Both the position numbers and the translations under genes were made by a program. DNA of 64,000 nt, from contig CALSFV010000007.1 in NCBI GenBank assembly GCA_943737045.1, positions 1,575,001 to 1,639,000 on the forward strand, given 5' to 3'. This document shows, one piece after another, positions 1 to 11,454 of this stretch. The stretch comes from Parapristionchus giblindavisi. Lineage: Eukaryota > Nematoda > Chromadorea > Rhabditida > Diplogasteridae. Numbering within the stretch: the first letter of the stretch is position 1; every line of letters starts with the position of its first letter. A model generated the notes under the pieces. The model searched no databases. It was not told the origin of the DNA and worked only from the letters and a program-made list of their open reading frames with translations.

Positions 1-562
1 ATTAGTGTACCATTAAGAACGAAAAATGGTCTAAACTTATTGTGTTCTATTTGATACGCGGAAAATTACCATTTTAATTTAAAAAAAATAAACTGTTAAA
101 GTATAAGCAGAAAAAATAACAAAGAAATTTTCTTCCCCAACGTTCCCTAACAACCTCGCGCCACAGACCTCGATTCTATTGATTGAATATGCCAAAATAG
201 TTTTCGTCGTTTTAATTTAATTTATATTTTTCTTTCAAGTATTTTATAGCCATCTACTCATATCAATGATTAAGGGAATATCGATAAAAACAAAGAAAAA
301 TAAGCAAAACAATTATAACCGCAAAAAATGTAGCCGATGATTTTACAGAGAAAAAAGTGCGCTGTAAGCCAATCAAATCCCAATACCGCATGACTTTTCC
401 TCCTGCGGGTTTCCGCTTGTTAGCAACATTACGGGATGACTTTGACTTTTGAAGCGAAAAATAAATTATTTAGATCTCATTATTTCCTTTCACATTTTTT
501 CAAGATGGGCCTTGAGTCAATAGAAATGGAAAGCAATAAAAAAGAACAATAACAAAAATATT
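1..562. repeat. 562-bp direct repeat, copy 1
   Basis: Positions 1-562 recur at 1589-2150 in the same orientation with no indel and only a few substitutions that I can see (near 131 and 270). Copy 2 lies inside a hAT-like element, so copy 1 is probably part of another copy of that element that starts left of the window. It runs straight into the 21-bp minisatellite at its right end. No coding signal is visible. Confidence 0.9.
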
Positions 563-1143
563 GAACATGAGGGAGAAACCCCTGAACATGAGGGAGAATC
601 CCCTGAACATGAGGGAGAATCCCCTGAACATGAGGGAGAATCCCCTGAACATGAGGGAGAAACCCCTGAACATGAGGGAGAATCCCCTGAACATGAGGGA
701 GAATCCCCTGAACATGAGGGAGAATCCCCTGAACATGAGGGAGAATCCCCTGAACATGAGGGAGAATCCCCTGAACATGAGGGAGAATCCCCTGAACATG
801 AGGGAGAATCCCCTGAACATGAGGGAGAATCCCCTGAACATGCGGGAGAATCCCCTGAACATGAGGGAGAAACCCCTGAACATGAGGGAGAATCCCCTGA
901 ACAAGAGGGAGAATCCCCCGAACATGAGGGAGATCCCCTGAACATGAGGGAGAATCCCCTGAACATGAGGGAGAATCCCCTGAACATGAGGGAGAAACCC
1001 CTGAACATGAGGGAGAATCCCCTGAACATAAGGGAGAATCCCCTGAACATGAGGGAGAATCCCCTGAACATGAGGGAGAATCCCCTGAAACTGAGGGAGA
1101 AACCCCTGAACATGAGGGAGAAACCCCTGAACATGAGGGAGAG
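563..1143. repeat. 21-bp coding-phase minisatellite, about 28 copies
   Basis: Tandem units of 21 bp (GAACATGAGGGAGAATCCCC plus T) with scattered substitutions, mainly AATCC versus AACCC. Because 21 is divisible by three, open frames run through it on both strands (repeating NMRENPL on +, MFRGFSL on -). One unit near 930 lacks a base and shifts the frame, and no splice signal or non-repeat coding sequence flanks it. I therefore call it a minisatellite and not a gene. It sits immediately after the 562-bp repeat. Confidence 0.9.
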
Positions 1144-1338
1144 CAACACGATGAAAATTATGTAATATTTGTCAGCATGAATAATGACGACAATGTTATG
1201 AGTCCCCTTATCACTTACAAAAACATCATCAAAAACAACTAATACTTTATCCTGTCAGCATATCGTATGCCGAGGTGGTTATAACAGAATGGAGAAGAAT
1301 TCTCTCACAAGGGAACGTTCTCAACTTGTCCTGGCCAT

Positions 1339-2281
1339 CAGGGGTGTGCATTTTTCGTTTTTCGATTTTTCGATTTTTTCGATTTTTCGACACTTTCTCG
1401 AAAAACTTTTTCGACGAAAAATTTTTTGAAAAAGATTCGAAAAATTCGAAAAAAACTTCAACACAAAAAAGATCAAAATTTTCAAAAATTAGTAGCATTT
1501 TTTTATAAAATTAACAATTTTGGAACGCAAATGACAATTTATTTGACCAAAAAGATATATTTTATCATGTAAACTGCTTCAATTAAGAATTAGTGTACCA
1601 TTAAGAACGAAAAATGGTCTAAACTTATTGTGTTCTATTTGATACGCGGAAAATTACCATTTTAATTTAAAAAAAATAAACTGTTAAAGTATAAGCAGAA
1701 AAAATAACAAAGAAATTGTCTTCCCCAACGTTCCCTAACAACCTCGCGCCACAGACCTCGATTCTATTGATTGAATATGCCAAAATAGTTTTCGTCGTTT
1801 TAATTTAATTTATATTTTTCTTTCAAGTATTTTATAGCCATCTACTCATATCAATGATTAAGGAAATATCGATAAAAACAAAGAAAAATAAGCAAAACAA
1901 TTATAACCGCAAAAAATGTAGCCGATGATTTTACAGAGAAAAAAGTGCGCTGTAAGCCAATCAAATCCCAATACCGCATGACTTTTCCTCCTGCGGGTTT
2001 CCGCTTGTTAGCAACATTACGGGATGACTTTGACTTTTGAAGCGAAAAATAAATTATTTAGATCTCATTATTTCCTTTCACATTTTTTCAAGATGGGCCT
2101 TGAGTCAATAGAAATGGAAAGCAATAAAAAAGAACAATAACAAAAATATTCTTCAGCTCGTTTCCCACTTCCTTTATTTTTTATCGATTTTTTTCGAATT
2201 TTTCGAATTTTTCGAAATATAAATTCGAAAATTTTTCGTTTTTTCGAATTTTTTTCGAAAATCTTTTTTCGCACACCCCTG
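1339..2281. mobile_element. hAT-like non-autonomous element with 8-bp target duplication
   Basis: The element begins CAGGGGTGTGC and ends GCACACCCCTG, a perfect 11-bp inverted terminus of the CAGGG type known in hAT transposons. The 8-bp sequence CTGGCCAT flanks both sides (1331-1338, 2282-2289), the classic hAT target-site length. The subterminal regions are strings of TTTTTCGA motifs and the centre contains copy 2 of the 562-bp repeat (1589-2150). No transposase frame, so it moved in trans. Confidence 0.88.
1589..2150. repeat. 562-bp direct repeat, copy 2
   Basis: Matches positions 1-562 at an offset of 1588 without gaps. It is internal to the hAT-like element at 1339-2281. No coding signal. 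Confidence 0.9.
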
Positions 2282-3036
2282 CTGGCCATATGAGATGGCA
2301 ATAGCATGAATAGAATCAGTTTTCGATGCTGATTACGAATCCGCTTTCGAACGTTTGCCCAATCGAGCTGAGCTTCGAGAACATCGATATTGAAAATCGT
2401 CTAGTTGATTCGGAAATTAGTGTGAATTTCTAAAAAAAACCATCCTAATGAGTTCACGAACTCATATATCAAATATCCAAACAACTGCTTTTGTGATTTA
2501 CTAGATAAGGTAGATAAGAAGTGAATTTTCGAATCAACAAGTCGAATTTCAATGTCGATTTTCTCGAAGCTCAGCTCGATTGGGCAACGTATGAAAGCGG
2601 ATTCGTAATCAGCATCGAAAACTGATTCTATTCATGCTATTGCCATCTCATATGGCCAGGACAAGTTGGAAACGTTCCCTTGTCAGAGGCCGAAGGATAT
2701 TACTTGTGAATATGAACACCTTTTAACCTCGTTTTTGTCTGTTCGAATTATTTGTAGATTAATGGTTCACTATTTCTTCCATTTCTTGCAAATAATCAAC
2801 GGCACTAATAGAAATTTATTCATACAATTGTGAACAATGGTGTGTTTGTGAACGGATGCGCACATAGATAATAGAATTATCATACGTTTTCGAGCGCTTA
2901 CATTATAGGTTATACAAAGCGAAATAATGTTAGTTTATAGCAAGTGAGAGTCTGTGTTTTAGGCACAAAAATGAGAGATTTTTTGCATTACTCCTCATCG
3001 TCAGATAACGTGATTATTTCTTTTCCATTTTTCGTT

Positions 3037-4156
3037 TTATTTCGTTTTCTGTTCTTGAAGCATTCTTCCTTTTCTGTCTTCAATCTTCGGAAAGAAATAC
3101 GATGTTATTAGAGGCTGCTGGGCCTATAATTACAAAAAAAAAGAGTAATTTGATTAATATTGCGTCAATTATTTGCCAACATGTATCAAATCTGTTTCAA
3201 GGACTCCATGACTAGGGTGAGATTCAGAATCATTTCCAAATAAAACGTGTTATAAATTAATATAACGTTATTTATAAATCCAAAAGTAATAAAAAAAGAA
3301 CTATATGTGCCTTACCCTCTCCCAACTGGGCGGTGTAGATGATTCTTCTTCGTTTGCGGAGTTTTCATTCTGAAATTAAAATGTTATTAGACGTACCATC
3401 AAAACGACAAAAAAGGGAGCAAAGAGAGGAAGAAATAGAGTAGAGCAATAATTTGAATACAACAACTCTTTCCAAATCTCTCTTCGCTTATCGTACCTCT
3501 TCTTCTCTCATATATCTCTCTAATTTATTTTGGCAAATGAAAAAATAATTTTATATACATAACAAATAAAATTACCTTAAAAGTCCTTACCTGTTTAAAT
3601 ATCGATTTAATTCCATTTTCATAGATCGAAGCTATCACTCATATAGGAAGGCGAAATAGGCGCCTGAAATTAGGAACTTTTAAAGGCACACCGGAGCTAA
3701 TTTTACTCTCCGTTCTGACAAAGCTCTCTCGTCGACAAAGAAAGCGAGAGATAATTGCCAGAACGGAGAATTTAAAATTAGCTCGGGGTATGCCTATAAC
3801 TGGGGGGTCATGCTGTAAACAAGGGAGAACTGGGATGGATAAGCAAGACACCGGCAGAGGAAGAAAATATTTACAAAAAAAAAAGAAAAATGATGAACAT
3901 CAAATCGTAGCGCGTGGAAAATTAGGGAGAATATTCTCAGCCAATGAAAGAAAACGAGGACCATTCAATTTAAAAGGTCCTCTATTCATACTCGACCGTA
4001 TGGAGGGGAAAGCGATCGGATAGAGGTATCTAGAGAAAGAGAGAAATGATGAGAGATCACGCACTACTAGAGGGTCAGAGAGAAACGTTTTTACTGTCCT
4101 TGATCCAACAAAGGTGTATATTTCATCCTCACTGTCCATCTGCATAAGAGCGACAA
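3037..4156 (-). CDS. 3' exons of an unrecognised minus-strand gene
   Basis: Four small exons read in one frame on the minus strand: 4133-4156 (after TCTTCCAG, donor GTGAGG), 3591-3631 (after GATAG, donor GTAAGG), 3316-3369 (after ATTTCAG, donor GTAAGG) and 3037-3123 (after ATTATAG, ending TAA). Exon lengths of 24, 41, 54 and 87 nt keep the phase. The tail is hydrophilic and includes NENSANEEESSTPPSWER followed by AQQPLITSYFF and a basic end (RMLQEQKTK). I do not recognise the family, and it could be the cytoplasmic tail of a membrane protein. Upstream exons were not found. A palindromic MITE (3681-3797) sits in the intron before the 41-nt exon. The GATAG acceptor is the weakest point. Confidence 0.5.
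3681..3797. mobile_element. Palindromic MITE, family with GACAAAGAAAGCGAGAGA core
   Basis: Inverted arms of about 45 bp (AGGCACACCGGAGCTAATTT against AAATTAGCTCGGGGTATGCCT). The centre reads CTCTCTCGTCGACAAAGAAAGCGAGAGA. At least six relatives lie in this window: 24294-24400, 41976-42088, 51695-51818, 53192-53300, 61628-61755 and 62930-63045. Confidence 0.8.
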
Positions 4157-4654
4157 CTGGAAGAGGAAGAAGAAGAAGAAATAATAATAATAATAAAAAT
4201 AAATTTTTCTGACCTTTGAGGGTATTTTAAGATTCATAATTAAATATTTGAAAAATGTGATAAAGTCAGGAGGAAAGAAAGAAAGCTAAAAAGGAGGGAT
4301 TACTTGATCGTAGCATACAATACGTAAGATATTTTCATCCATTTTATTTTAGACACATTTATCAAGAGTTCGTTAGGCCGAGGGCGCTGGTGTGCATGTT
4401 GTTCAAATTCCTGCTCTACGATTCGCTTCGTTAGGATGCAATATCCACTGTTTTCCGAAAGAGGTCGCACCACGTTGTCGGGGACGTACCTTTTCTTCTC
4501 CTGGGCTACTCGATATTTTCATATCTTGTAAAAAATCACTATTTGTTCTTACGATAAAAAAGTTATACTTTATTTGGAAGTGAAACGTCAATTCCTGTAC
4601 GAACATGAAAACGAACGAGAAATTGAATATGAAGAATTATTGAAACATACTGAA

Positions 4655-4755
4655 TTGGCCTTGAAAAATCACTGGCCTAGCAGTGATCACCCGCAGGACT
4701 TCGTGTGCCTTGAATAACAACGGGTGGTACCTTTACCTTTTACCTTTTTTACTTG
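4655..4755 (+). mobile_element. SINE 3' fragment (ACCCGCAGGACTTC tail family)
   Basis: Contains ATCACTGGCCTAGCAGTGATCACCCGCAGGACTTC and the (T)ACCTTTTACC tail that recur at 31465, 41840, 44825 and 55590. The fullest copy, 44669-44905, carries a tRNA-like B box upstream, so this is read as a truncated tRNA-derived SINE. Confidence 0.7.
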
Positions 4756-4943
4756 AATACTTTCAAAATAGCGCAATCATTTGGTGATGATTTCTAAGTT
4801 TCAGCAATATCTTTGTTTTATGCAATGAATTTCACTAACACGAAATAATGTTATGAGAAAAACGATTAAAATCTTTAACTCTTTATGCGAAGATCGCTGT
4901 GATAGCCCTCTTCTCCGATCATCGAAATCTGCAAAAAGTACTT

Positions 4944-5017
4944 TGCCGCCATCAGGGGTCGAACCTGCGACCTTGGGCTTATTAGACCCACGCTCTAACC
5001 GACTGAGCTATGGCGGC
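4944..5017 (-). tRNA. tRNA-Ile (anticodon AAU), copy 1
   Basis: The minus strand reads GCCGCCATAGCTCAGTCGG onward: a 7-bp acceptor stem closed by TGGCGGC plus A, a D arm GCTC/GAGC, an anticodon stem TGGGT/GCCCA with loop CTAATAA (anticodon AAT) and a T loop TTCGACC. The outermost T-stem pair is G-A instead of G-C, so this copy may be weaker than the copy at 10959-11032. Similar flanks (including ACACAAAGCATTGCAG on the + strand) show that the two arose by a duplication of roughly 250 bp. Confidence 0.9.
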
Positions 5018-5364
5018 TGATGTCCTTCCATTAATATGGATGTCTGATGGTTCTTCTTTCTAGAACACAAAGCATTGCAGAAGAACAACATTGCTATCCA
5101 TTTAAAAGAAGATTACCGAGTTTTAAAAAAAAATATTTTAAAATGTTTTATTTATTTATTTTTCTCACTGGGAAGGACTGGAAACGTGGGGCGCTCATCG
5201 TGACCTCAATGTTGACCCCGAACGATGAGACTCATGAGACAACAGCTGAGTCCCCTCCTATATGACTTTGGAAAGTCAGGAGTGGTATTTCCGTCATGCC
5301 AAGCAGGCTGATTGGACGAATAACTGAAAGTTTTCGTGGGTTCTTTGACTATTCTAATCAAGTT

Positions 5365-6060
5365 GCATATGAGCGATATCACGAGAGATTGCATGAAATC
5401 CAATATTTTCGGAACATTTTTCGGAAAAGTATTTTTGATTTCTATGAAACTTTTATATGTGAGTACCCAGGGGACAAGAAAATTATTGATCCCGGTCCCA
5501 GGTCTCAAAGCCGAATTTCTATGCAGATTTTTAAAGATCAGAGCACGATTAGTTAATAAAAAAATAAAAAAAAGATATGTTGTTTTTTTTTCACAATATA
5601 CTCATATTGAAGAACTCGTCGAGTAGAACAACTTTCATGTTGAACGTTTTGTCTGTAACTCATGTACAAGAGAAATACATGAATTTAGATTTATTGAATC
5701 CTTCTGGCATCTAAGATACGAAAAAATTATTTTTGTGATTTTAAAAAAGTTTTTTTAATCACAACTTTTTTTCTATTTGTTTTGCGCATTACACATGCAA
5801 AAGAAAAGTTTTTTGTCATATTTTTCTACATTTTTTGAGTTGCCGAACAACTTTCCAGACTAATTTTGAAAAAAAGTTATGATTTTTCGAATTTTAGAAC
5901 CGTCAAATACCTAAAAGCCGACTTTGAGACCTGGGACCAGGATCAATAATTTTCTTGTCCCCTGGGTACTCACATATAAAAGTTTCATAGAAATCAAAAA
6001 TACTCTTTCGAAAATTGTTCCGAGCCTCCCGCAGTCTCTCGTGATACCGCTCATATGCTG
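5365..6060. mobile_element. Palindromic element, arms about 150 bp
   Basis: The segment 5365-5530 (CATATGAGCGATATCACGAG to the CCCAGGTCTCAAAG block) is repeated inverted at 5915-6060. The loop of about 380 bp is AT-rich. The open frames seen in the arms are mirror images of each other and have no splice signals. No transposase and no clear target duplication. Confidence 0.75.
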
Positions 6061-6400
6061 ACGTTTTCTTGAATGGAGATGCATTCTCTCAGAGGCGAAA
6101 GGATAAATCTTGCGGATAAGAAGATTCCCCCTGTTTGACCCCCTCTGCATTTAATGTGCTGATAGGATAAATAATTGATGAGACTCGATCGCGTAAGGGC
6201 TTGTAGAAAGATGAGGATTGAATAATTGTGATTATAATTCATAATCGTGTATGTCATACAAATATCACCTATGACTCTCCTCTCACTAGGAGCGCGTATA
6301 TAATATACTTATAATTGTACATTAAAACCAGTTCATTTATTATAATTGAAAAAAGTGAAATGAAAAGGATGTTGCAATCAATAATTTTAACCGGGTCTGA

Positions 6401-9400
6401 TCAGTGAACATTTCTTTTGCACGTTAAAAAACTTAAAATGTATTTTCTATTCTTGGGAGTGACAAAAACAAGAACAACGCTATGTGCTGGAGAATGAAGA
6501 TGGAAGAGAAAGAATGAATAGAAGGATATCTCTGAAAAAAATAAGGTTGAGGACACTTTATGTATCGCATTATGTAAAAAATCTGATTTTTAGTTCTCTA
6601 TGTGTATCTTTTTTCTTTTCCTTTCTCAAACGGAACGTATGCTTTCGCATTGTTAAAAACATTGCAAAATTTATGCATGTTACAAGGTAGCATGCATACA
6701 TTTTTATCATAGTCGCAAACTGTTTTTACCTACCAAACGGAACTAATTCAGTTACAGCTCCCGTGTATATAATCAAAGCTGGACATAACAACAAAGTGAT
6801 TGGAAATCCGAGCTGGAAAGAAGATTAAACTGAATTTACCCTTGTAGCATATCGAAATCGTGTAATCTCTCTCGCTCTACTGTCAAAATAGCAATACGAG
6901 GTACACTTTATAAGGGGTTCTTTAATGAGGATACCTGGATGAATAGAATGAATAATGCGTCTCGTTGAATCTTCCGAGACTTTTCACTGACAATCTGAAT
7001 ATATATATATATATATATATATATTGAAAAAAAAGTTGTGGACCGTTCCAGGGTTCTTTACAAATGCGTATAGTACACGGCAGAGCACAAGGGTGGGGGA
7101 CATGGAAAGAAGGTTCCTAGGGAATACGCTTTATAGAAAATACAAGAGAAAACAAAAAAATCCATGTTACATCTATGACAAAGCGAGTGCCTATTGAACA
7201 AATATAGATAGATCTCATACCAACGGATTTGGGAAATGGCCTATTCGTTTTTTGTTGCTTTATTCAACTCACAATGCCTACTTCCCTACTACAAATTCAT
7301 AAGCGTTCTTGTGGGTTTGACAATGACAGTGCAGTTTTATTTTTTTTCACGCGTTCCTATGCACAGCGGCATATTGTTTTCAAAAATATTCTAGGTCATA
7401 TTTATTCATGCATCTGAATTTGGAACATTTGACAATAGTTCTTTGCAATCATTCTTTGTCACATTTTTTGAATATTGTACATATATTTCGAATACGAGTA
7501 TCAACTGTCAAGGTTTTCGGACGGAAGAAGAAGAAATTGCCAGCAAACCCCGCCCTCTTTCCCCACCTTGCTCTGCTGCGCAAAGTGCTCATAAGACAAA
7601 TGAATTTGTGATATATTTGAACATTTGATTCTTTTGTGTTTGATTTTTAATAAGTGCGCAATATAAATTATTTCGAAATAATTAGATATTTAGAACTACT
7701 CACATTATTCCGTAGAGAGAAGTAGAGATGGCAATAGATCAGAAAAGCTAGAACCATCGTCAGAGCGCACATCTTAAAAGGTGAAGGTGAAGGCTCTTAT
7801 CGCTGTAAGCTCAAATAGATGGACAAGTGTGCCAAGATCACACACCGATGTGGTTTCATCGTCCATCTTATAGGTTGTGCAACCTCCATAACCTCCATTG
7901 CCACAGCTGATTGAAATTATTCACAAAATCTATTAAGATCTAATAGTGGAACTCACAAAATAATGAAGAAAAAAAGTCGAAAGAAGCCAGGCATCTCGCT
8001 TGTAAATGGAATATTGGCCTCTATCTTTGATCCAAGTCAAGTTGAATTTGAACTGAAATCGTCCCATGAAAAATGGAAAAATAATATTTATAATTTAATA
8101 GCCTTCAAAACTATGTTTAATATAATCTAGTTGAAAGAGCTTATTGTTAGGCGGTGTTACATTTCAAAACGGGATCACGTCCACGTGCGGTTTTCTGTTA
8201 GTAAAACGCACGTGGACGTGTGCCCATTTTGAAAATGTAACACCGCCTTAGACTCACATTATCGATTAATTGATCGCTGTGCGAGGCGTCGAATGGATAA
8301 ACAACAGAGGCTATTGAGGCTAAGAAAAACATAATGGCAAAAGTAACTTGAATTATGTTTAGGTTTCGCTGCAAATACAAGATTCAGTTCTAACTGCATT
8401 CGCGTTCCTGCATGCGATTCTATCGTCCGTATAAAATGTACTTGTGTAATTGCCGAGCTACTAGCTGCTAAACAGAGAAATATTATATCGATCTCCTCCC
8501 ACTTTTCCTCCCTTCCTTCGTCGCTCACTCTGATCTACGTACTATCTCACTTGTGCGCTCTCTCTCTAAACATAGAAACTCATTGTGGCGATGGCTGGCT
8601 ACTCTCGTACCGAATAAACAAGCGTATTTTATACGGTCAATGATGTATTTGGAAGAAAACTGACTTCTTTCATCTTCAGTTTGCTGGACGGTTGTATGAT
8701 CATCTGATGGCGATAGAACAAACAGACTATAACAAAAGATCCAGTGAATGTAATCAGGATTATTATGGAAAGCTGCAAGCAATCAATATATCACTCTTTC
8801 AATCATTTGATCTATCGATGATCTTTGAACTCGGAAGCGACTATATACAGTGACTACCCTCGACTCAACCTAATTCACGCTATTTATTTATCACTTGTTG
8901 TCACATTTATCCAATGAAAGATAAATTAAATTAAATTAAAATTCCAAAAATCAATCAATCATTCTTTCAAATTGCGCATCTATTCATAGGCGGCAGGATG
9001 AGGACGTTTTTTGAGAAGGGTGAGCTAAGTACCTATGCGGAGACAAGGGCAAGAATTGGAACATCATGAACACCAGTGTTGTAAATGAAAAAAAACACTA
9101 TAAACTATCATTTTCTTTCAAGCATTTTCAAACTATTGAGAAAAAACGATTTAAGTTGAGCAAACTCATAGCAGCTTATACACTCTCCTGGTTATTTCTC
9201 TTCGATTTTTTTGAACAGAGTACATATACCAATTGCTTCAGTCGAAGCTGCGACGCAGTTTTCCATTACCGTGTTTAATACCTGAGAATTAAAAATAAGA
9301 TCATGAAATTACCAGTTGATAGTGCATAGCAACGTTCATCTTGCTATAGATTCCTTTGGAATATGCACCGAGTATAGGGAACAACGGAAACATGAGGAGC

Positions 9401-9970
9401 ATAATGTTAAAATTGAGGTCGTTGAGAATCAGTGAGCACTTAAACGAATCCATTTTGAGATATTTTGACATATTTAGAGATATTTTGAGATATTTTGAAA
9501 TATTAATTTTGAGATATTTTGAGATATCGAACGAAGAAGGATCTCAGAACGGTTTTAGACAACTTTCTGCTTTAGCTGCATCCTCACGCTCAAAGAGTGA
9601 CAAAAACTAAACTATAAAACTGCCACCGTGCCAAAACCGAAATCACCTTATTCGACGGAAATCCGTCTATCCCTTTTCATATACAAACCACTCCTTCTTA
9701 CTATATGTGATGGAATAAATAAATACAAAAAAATATAAAAAAGTTACTAAAAACATGGAGGAAATTTAAAAAAAAAAGAAAACTATAGAAAAAGCAAAAC
9801 CATACCTGAATAACGATCAAGAAGTTCCTGTAAGTCTTCTGGTTAGGCGAGGTTTCGTTGAACAAGCAAATGAATGAAAGGATGCTCAAAATTGACGAGA
9901 AAACGAATAAAATGCGTTGAAACCACAACATAGCTTCTTCCAATTCATGAGATATGTAATAGGAATTCAT
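6401..9970 (-). CDS. Serpentine chemoreceptor, Str/Srh/Sri-style 7TM, ten exons
   Basis: A seven-pass receptor expected in the membrane of sensory neurons, about 331 residues, the usual family length. Minus-strand exons: 9806-9970, 9313-9438, 9230-9281, 8665-8772, 8258-8368, 7957-8052, 7704-7772, 6935-6994, 6734-6812 and 6401-6531. Family features: a first TM followed by KTYRNFLIVIQ, the TM2 region with MFPLFPILGAYSKG, TM3 ending FYRHQMIIQPSSKLK, the pre-TM5 loop TWIKDRGQYSIYKRDAW, SEKSRKIQRDALF before TM6 (FPITLLLCP), and TM7 with HSPAHSVVLVFVTPKNRKYI. Exons 2 and 7 use AAG acceptors. All junction phases agree except exon 3 (52 nt) to exon 4, which is off by one base: a misplaced boundary or a small indel, so a recent pseudogene is possible. 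MITE 8151-8247 sits just after the TM4 exon. Exact subfamily is uncertain. Confidence 0.82.
7000..7024. repeat. (AT)n microsatellite
   Basis: An uninterrupted AT dinucleotide run ends just upstream of the acceptor of the 6935-6994 chemoreceptor exon and serves as its polypyrimidine-poor intron end (minus strand ATATATTCAG). Confidence 0.9.
8151..8247. mobile_element. Small palindromic MITE (GCGGTGTTACATTTTC ends)
   Basis: Inverted ends GGCGGTGTTACATTT and AAATGTAACACCGCC with an inner inverted CACGTCCACGTGCG / CGCACGTGGACGTG stem. A diverged relative is at 21085-21194. It lies immediately 3' of a chemoreceptor exon donor. Confidence 0.85.
9453..9535. repeat. Short tandem repeat of (T)GAGATATTTT
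   Basis: About seven imperfect copies of a 10-13 bp GAGATATTTT unit inside the first intron of the chemoreceptor gene, just upstream of its exon 2 acceptor. Confidence 0.75.
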
Positions 9971-10350
9971 ATTCAGCGAACAGAAAATAGCTAATGTAAT
10001 AGTTTAGTCTAATCTGTAATATATATTTTATATATTATATCTACGCCCGAGAGCGCAACGAGAACAATTTGAACAATTTGAATATACGAGTGATACGATG
10101 ATAATGACAAAAATAGTCTGTAATAGTAATAATAATAATAATAATTTATGCATTACAAGGATAACTTATAATAGCGAATATTAGTTATAATGTCTGGCGG
10201 ATAGAGTGGAGGATGGAAGCAGGTGAAAATTGCCCAGACCGCCTCTAGACACTGGTTATTTATTCTCTTCTATTTATGCGTTCTTATTCTCATTACTAGC
10301 ATTCTTTATTCCATCATATCATGCAAAACAAGTCTAGATTAGATATCTAA
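9971..10350. other. Intergenic, no gene seen
   Basis: AT-rich sequence upstream of the chemoreceptor start, with an (AAT)n run near 10126-10144. I see no coding exon. The chemoreceptor promoter presumably lies here, but no clear core element stands out. Confidence 0.6.
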
Positions 10351-10740
10351 TGGCGCACTAAAAATAGTGGAAAACGGAAAATGGCGACTTTCCGGGGTCT
10401 AAAAAAGTACACTGGAAAACCGAAAATGGTAACTCGAAATTTGAATTCGCGGGCGCGAATAAGGCGCGGGAATTCAAATTCTGACTTTCTAACTGGATTT
10501 TCTGCGGTTATGAAACTTATATAAAACCGAAATTTCATTTTTCGACCTTTATGAAGCGTAAGAACTTAAATTCCTACTTTACATCCTTTTTAAATCGCAG
10601 AAAACCGCAGTTGGAAAGCCAGAATTTGAATTCCCGCACCTTTTTTCGCGCCCGCGAATTCAAATTGTCGAGTTTCCATGTGCTTTTTTAGACCCTGGAA
10701 AGTCGCCATTTTCCGTTTTCCACTATTTTTTAGTGCGCCA
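10351..10740. mobile_element. Harbinger-like MITE (TGGCGCACTA ends), TAA target duplication
   Basis: Ends TGGCGCACTAAAAA and TTTTTAGTGCGCCA are inverted and flanked by TAA on both sides (10348-10350, 10741-10743). Long arms include ATAGTGGAAAACGGAAAATG and AATTTGAATTCGCGGGCGCG. A near-identical copy is at 26429-26821. No ORF of transposase type. Confidence 0.9.
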
Positions 10741-10958
10741 TAACTGTTGTTTACTACGGTTTGCGTATGCACTATGGAGTAAATCGAATTAATAGTTCAA
10801 CTTAATTTGTTCTCAATTAATAAAACAATTATCAAAGTAATAAAGAGATAAATAATAAATGAAATGAGATAAATGCCTAGGATCATTAAAACAAGGCTGT
10901 GATAGCCTCTCAGGATGCGATAGCTGTCTCATCTCCGATCGAATTCTACAAAATATTA

Positions 10959-11032
10959 TGCCGCCAGCAGGGGTCGAACCTGCGACCTTGGGCTTATTAG
11001 ACCCACGCTCTAACCGACTGAGCTATGGCGGC
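10959..11032 (-). tRNA. tRNA-Ile (anticodon AAU), copy 2
   Basis: Same 74-nt sequence as the copy at 4944-5017 except in the T stem, where GCAGG now pairs perfectly with CCTGC. Acceptor, D, anticodon (loop CTAATAA) and T stems are all intact, so this is probably the functional member. The flanks are homologous to those of copy 1. Decayed relatives follow at 11390-11454 and 11741-11800. Confidence 0.94.
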
Positions 11033-11389
11033 TGATGCCACTCGATTTATTTGGATGCCTGTTCTTTGCTTGCTTGGATGGATGAATGTTCTGCTTTCTC
11101 GTACACAAAGCATTGCAGGAGAATATTATTGATATCCATTTAAAACAAGTCTTCTCAGTATTTCCAATAATATTCGTGTATATAAAACAAACTAAGAAAC
11201 GGTGTAAATAAAAAAAAGTTCACGAACAATCCCAATTTGTGAAAGAAATCGCACAAACTGATCATCAGAAAATTCGGCAAATTTTTTTCTGATGAGAGTG
11301 GGATGCGAACCCACGAACCCGAAGAGCCTTACTTTGATATTTCTCTATCCTCGGAGAGGTATATCGGAAAAGCGTCAATCGCGACAGCT

Positions 11390-11454
11390 TATTGTTAACT
11401 GGTTAGAGGGTGGGTCTAATAAGCCCACGTTCACAAGATTCCCTACTGGCGGCA
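11390..11454 (+). pseudogene. tRNA-Ile pseudogene
   Basis: Keeps GGTTAGAG, the anticodon arm GTGGGTCTAATAAGCCCA and a 3' CTGGCGGCA, but the 5' acceptor strand and T arm are lost or mutated (TTCACAAGATTCCCTA). It is derived from the tRNA-Ile(AAU) at 10959. Confidence 0.75.

Larger units (their letters stand above)
1308..2682. mobile_element. Harbinger-like palindromic MITE (CAAGGGAA ends) carrying a nested hAT
   Basis: The outer ends CAAGGGAACGTT and AACGTTCCCTTG are inverted and flanked by TCA on both sides (1305-1307 and 2683-2685), a 3-bp target duplication of the TNA type. The arms are long inverted repeats: the segment after the hAT insertion (2282 onward, GGCCATATGAGATGGC) is repeated inverted up to 2682. 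The hAT-like element at 1339-2281 split the left arm. Relatives with the same CAAGGG ends lie at 36975-37391, 39344-40880 and 59302-60020. No transposase ORF. Confidence 0.85.

Noticed and set aside
500..1165. Long open frames on both strands over the 21-bp repeat (7-residue protein repeats)
   Set aside because: They follow only from the unit being divisible by three, shift at a 1-bp deletion near 930, and lack non-repeat coding sequence or splice sites.
8525..8782. 85-codon minus-strand frame
   Set aside because: The overlapping frame in 8665-8772 encodes the chemoreceptor TM3 exon with FYRHQ, so this one is a shadow.
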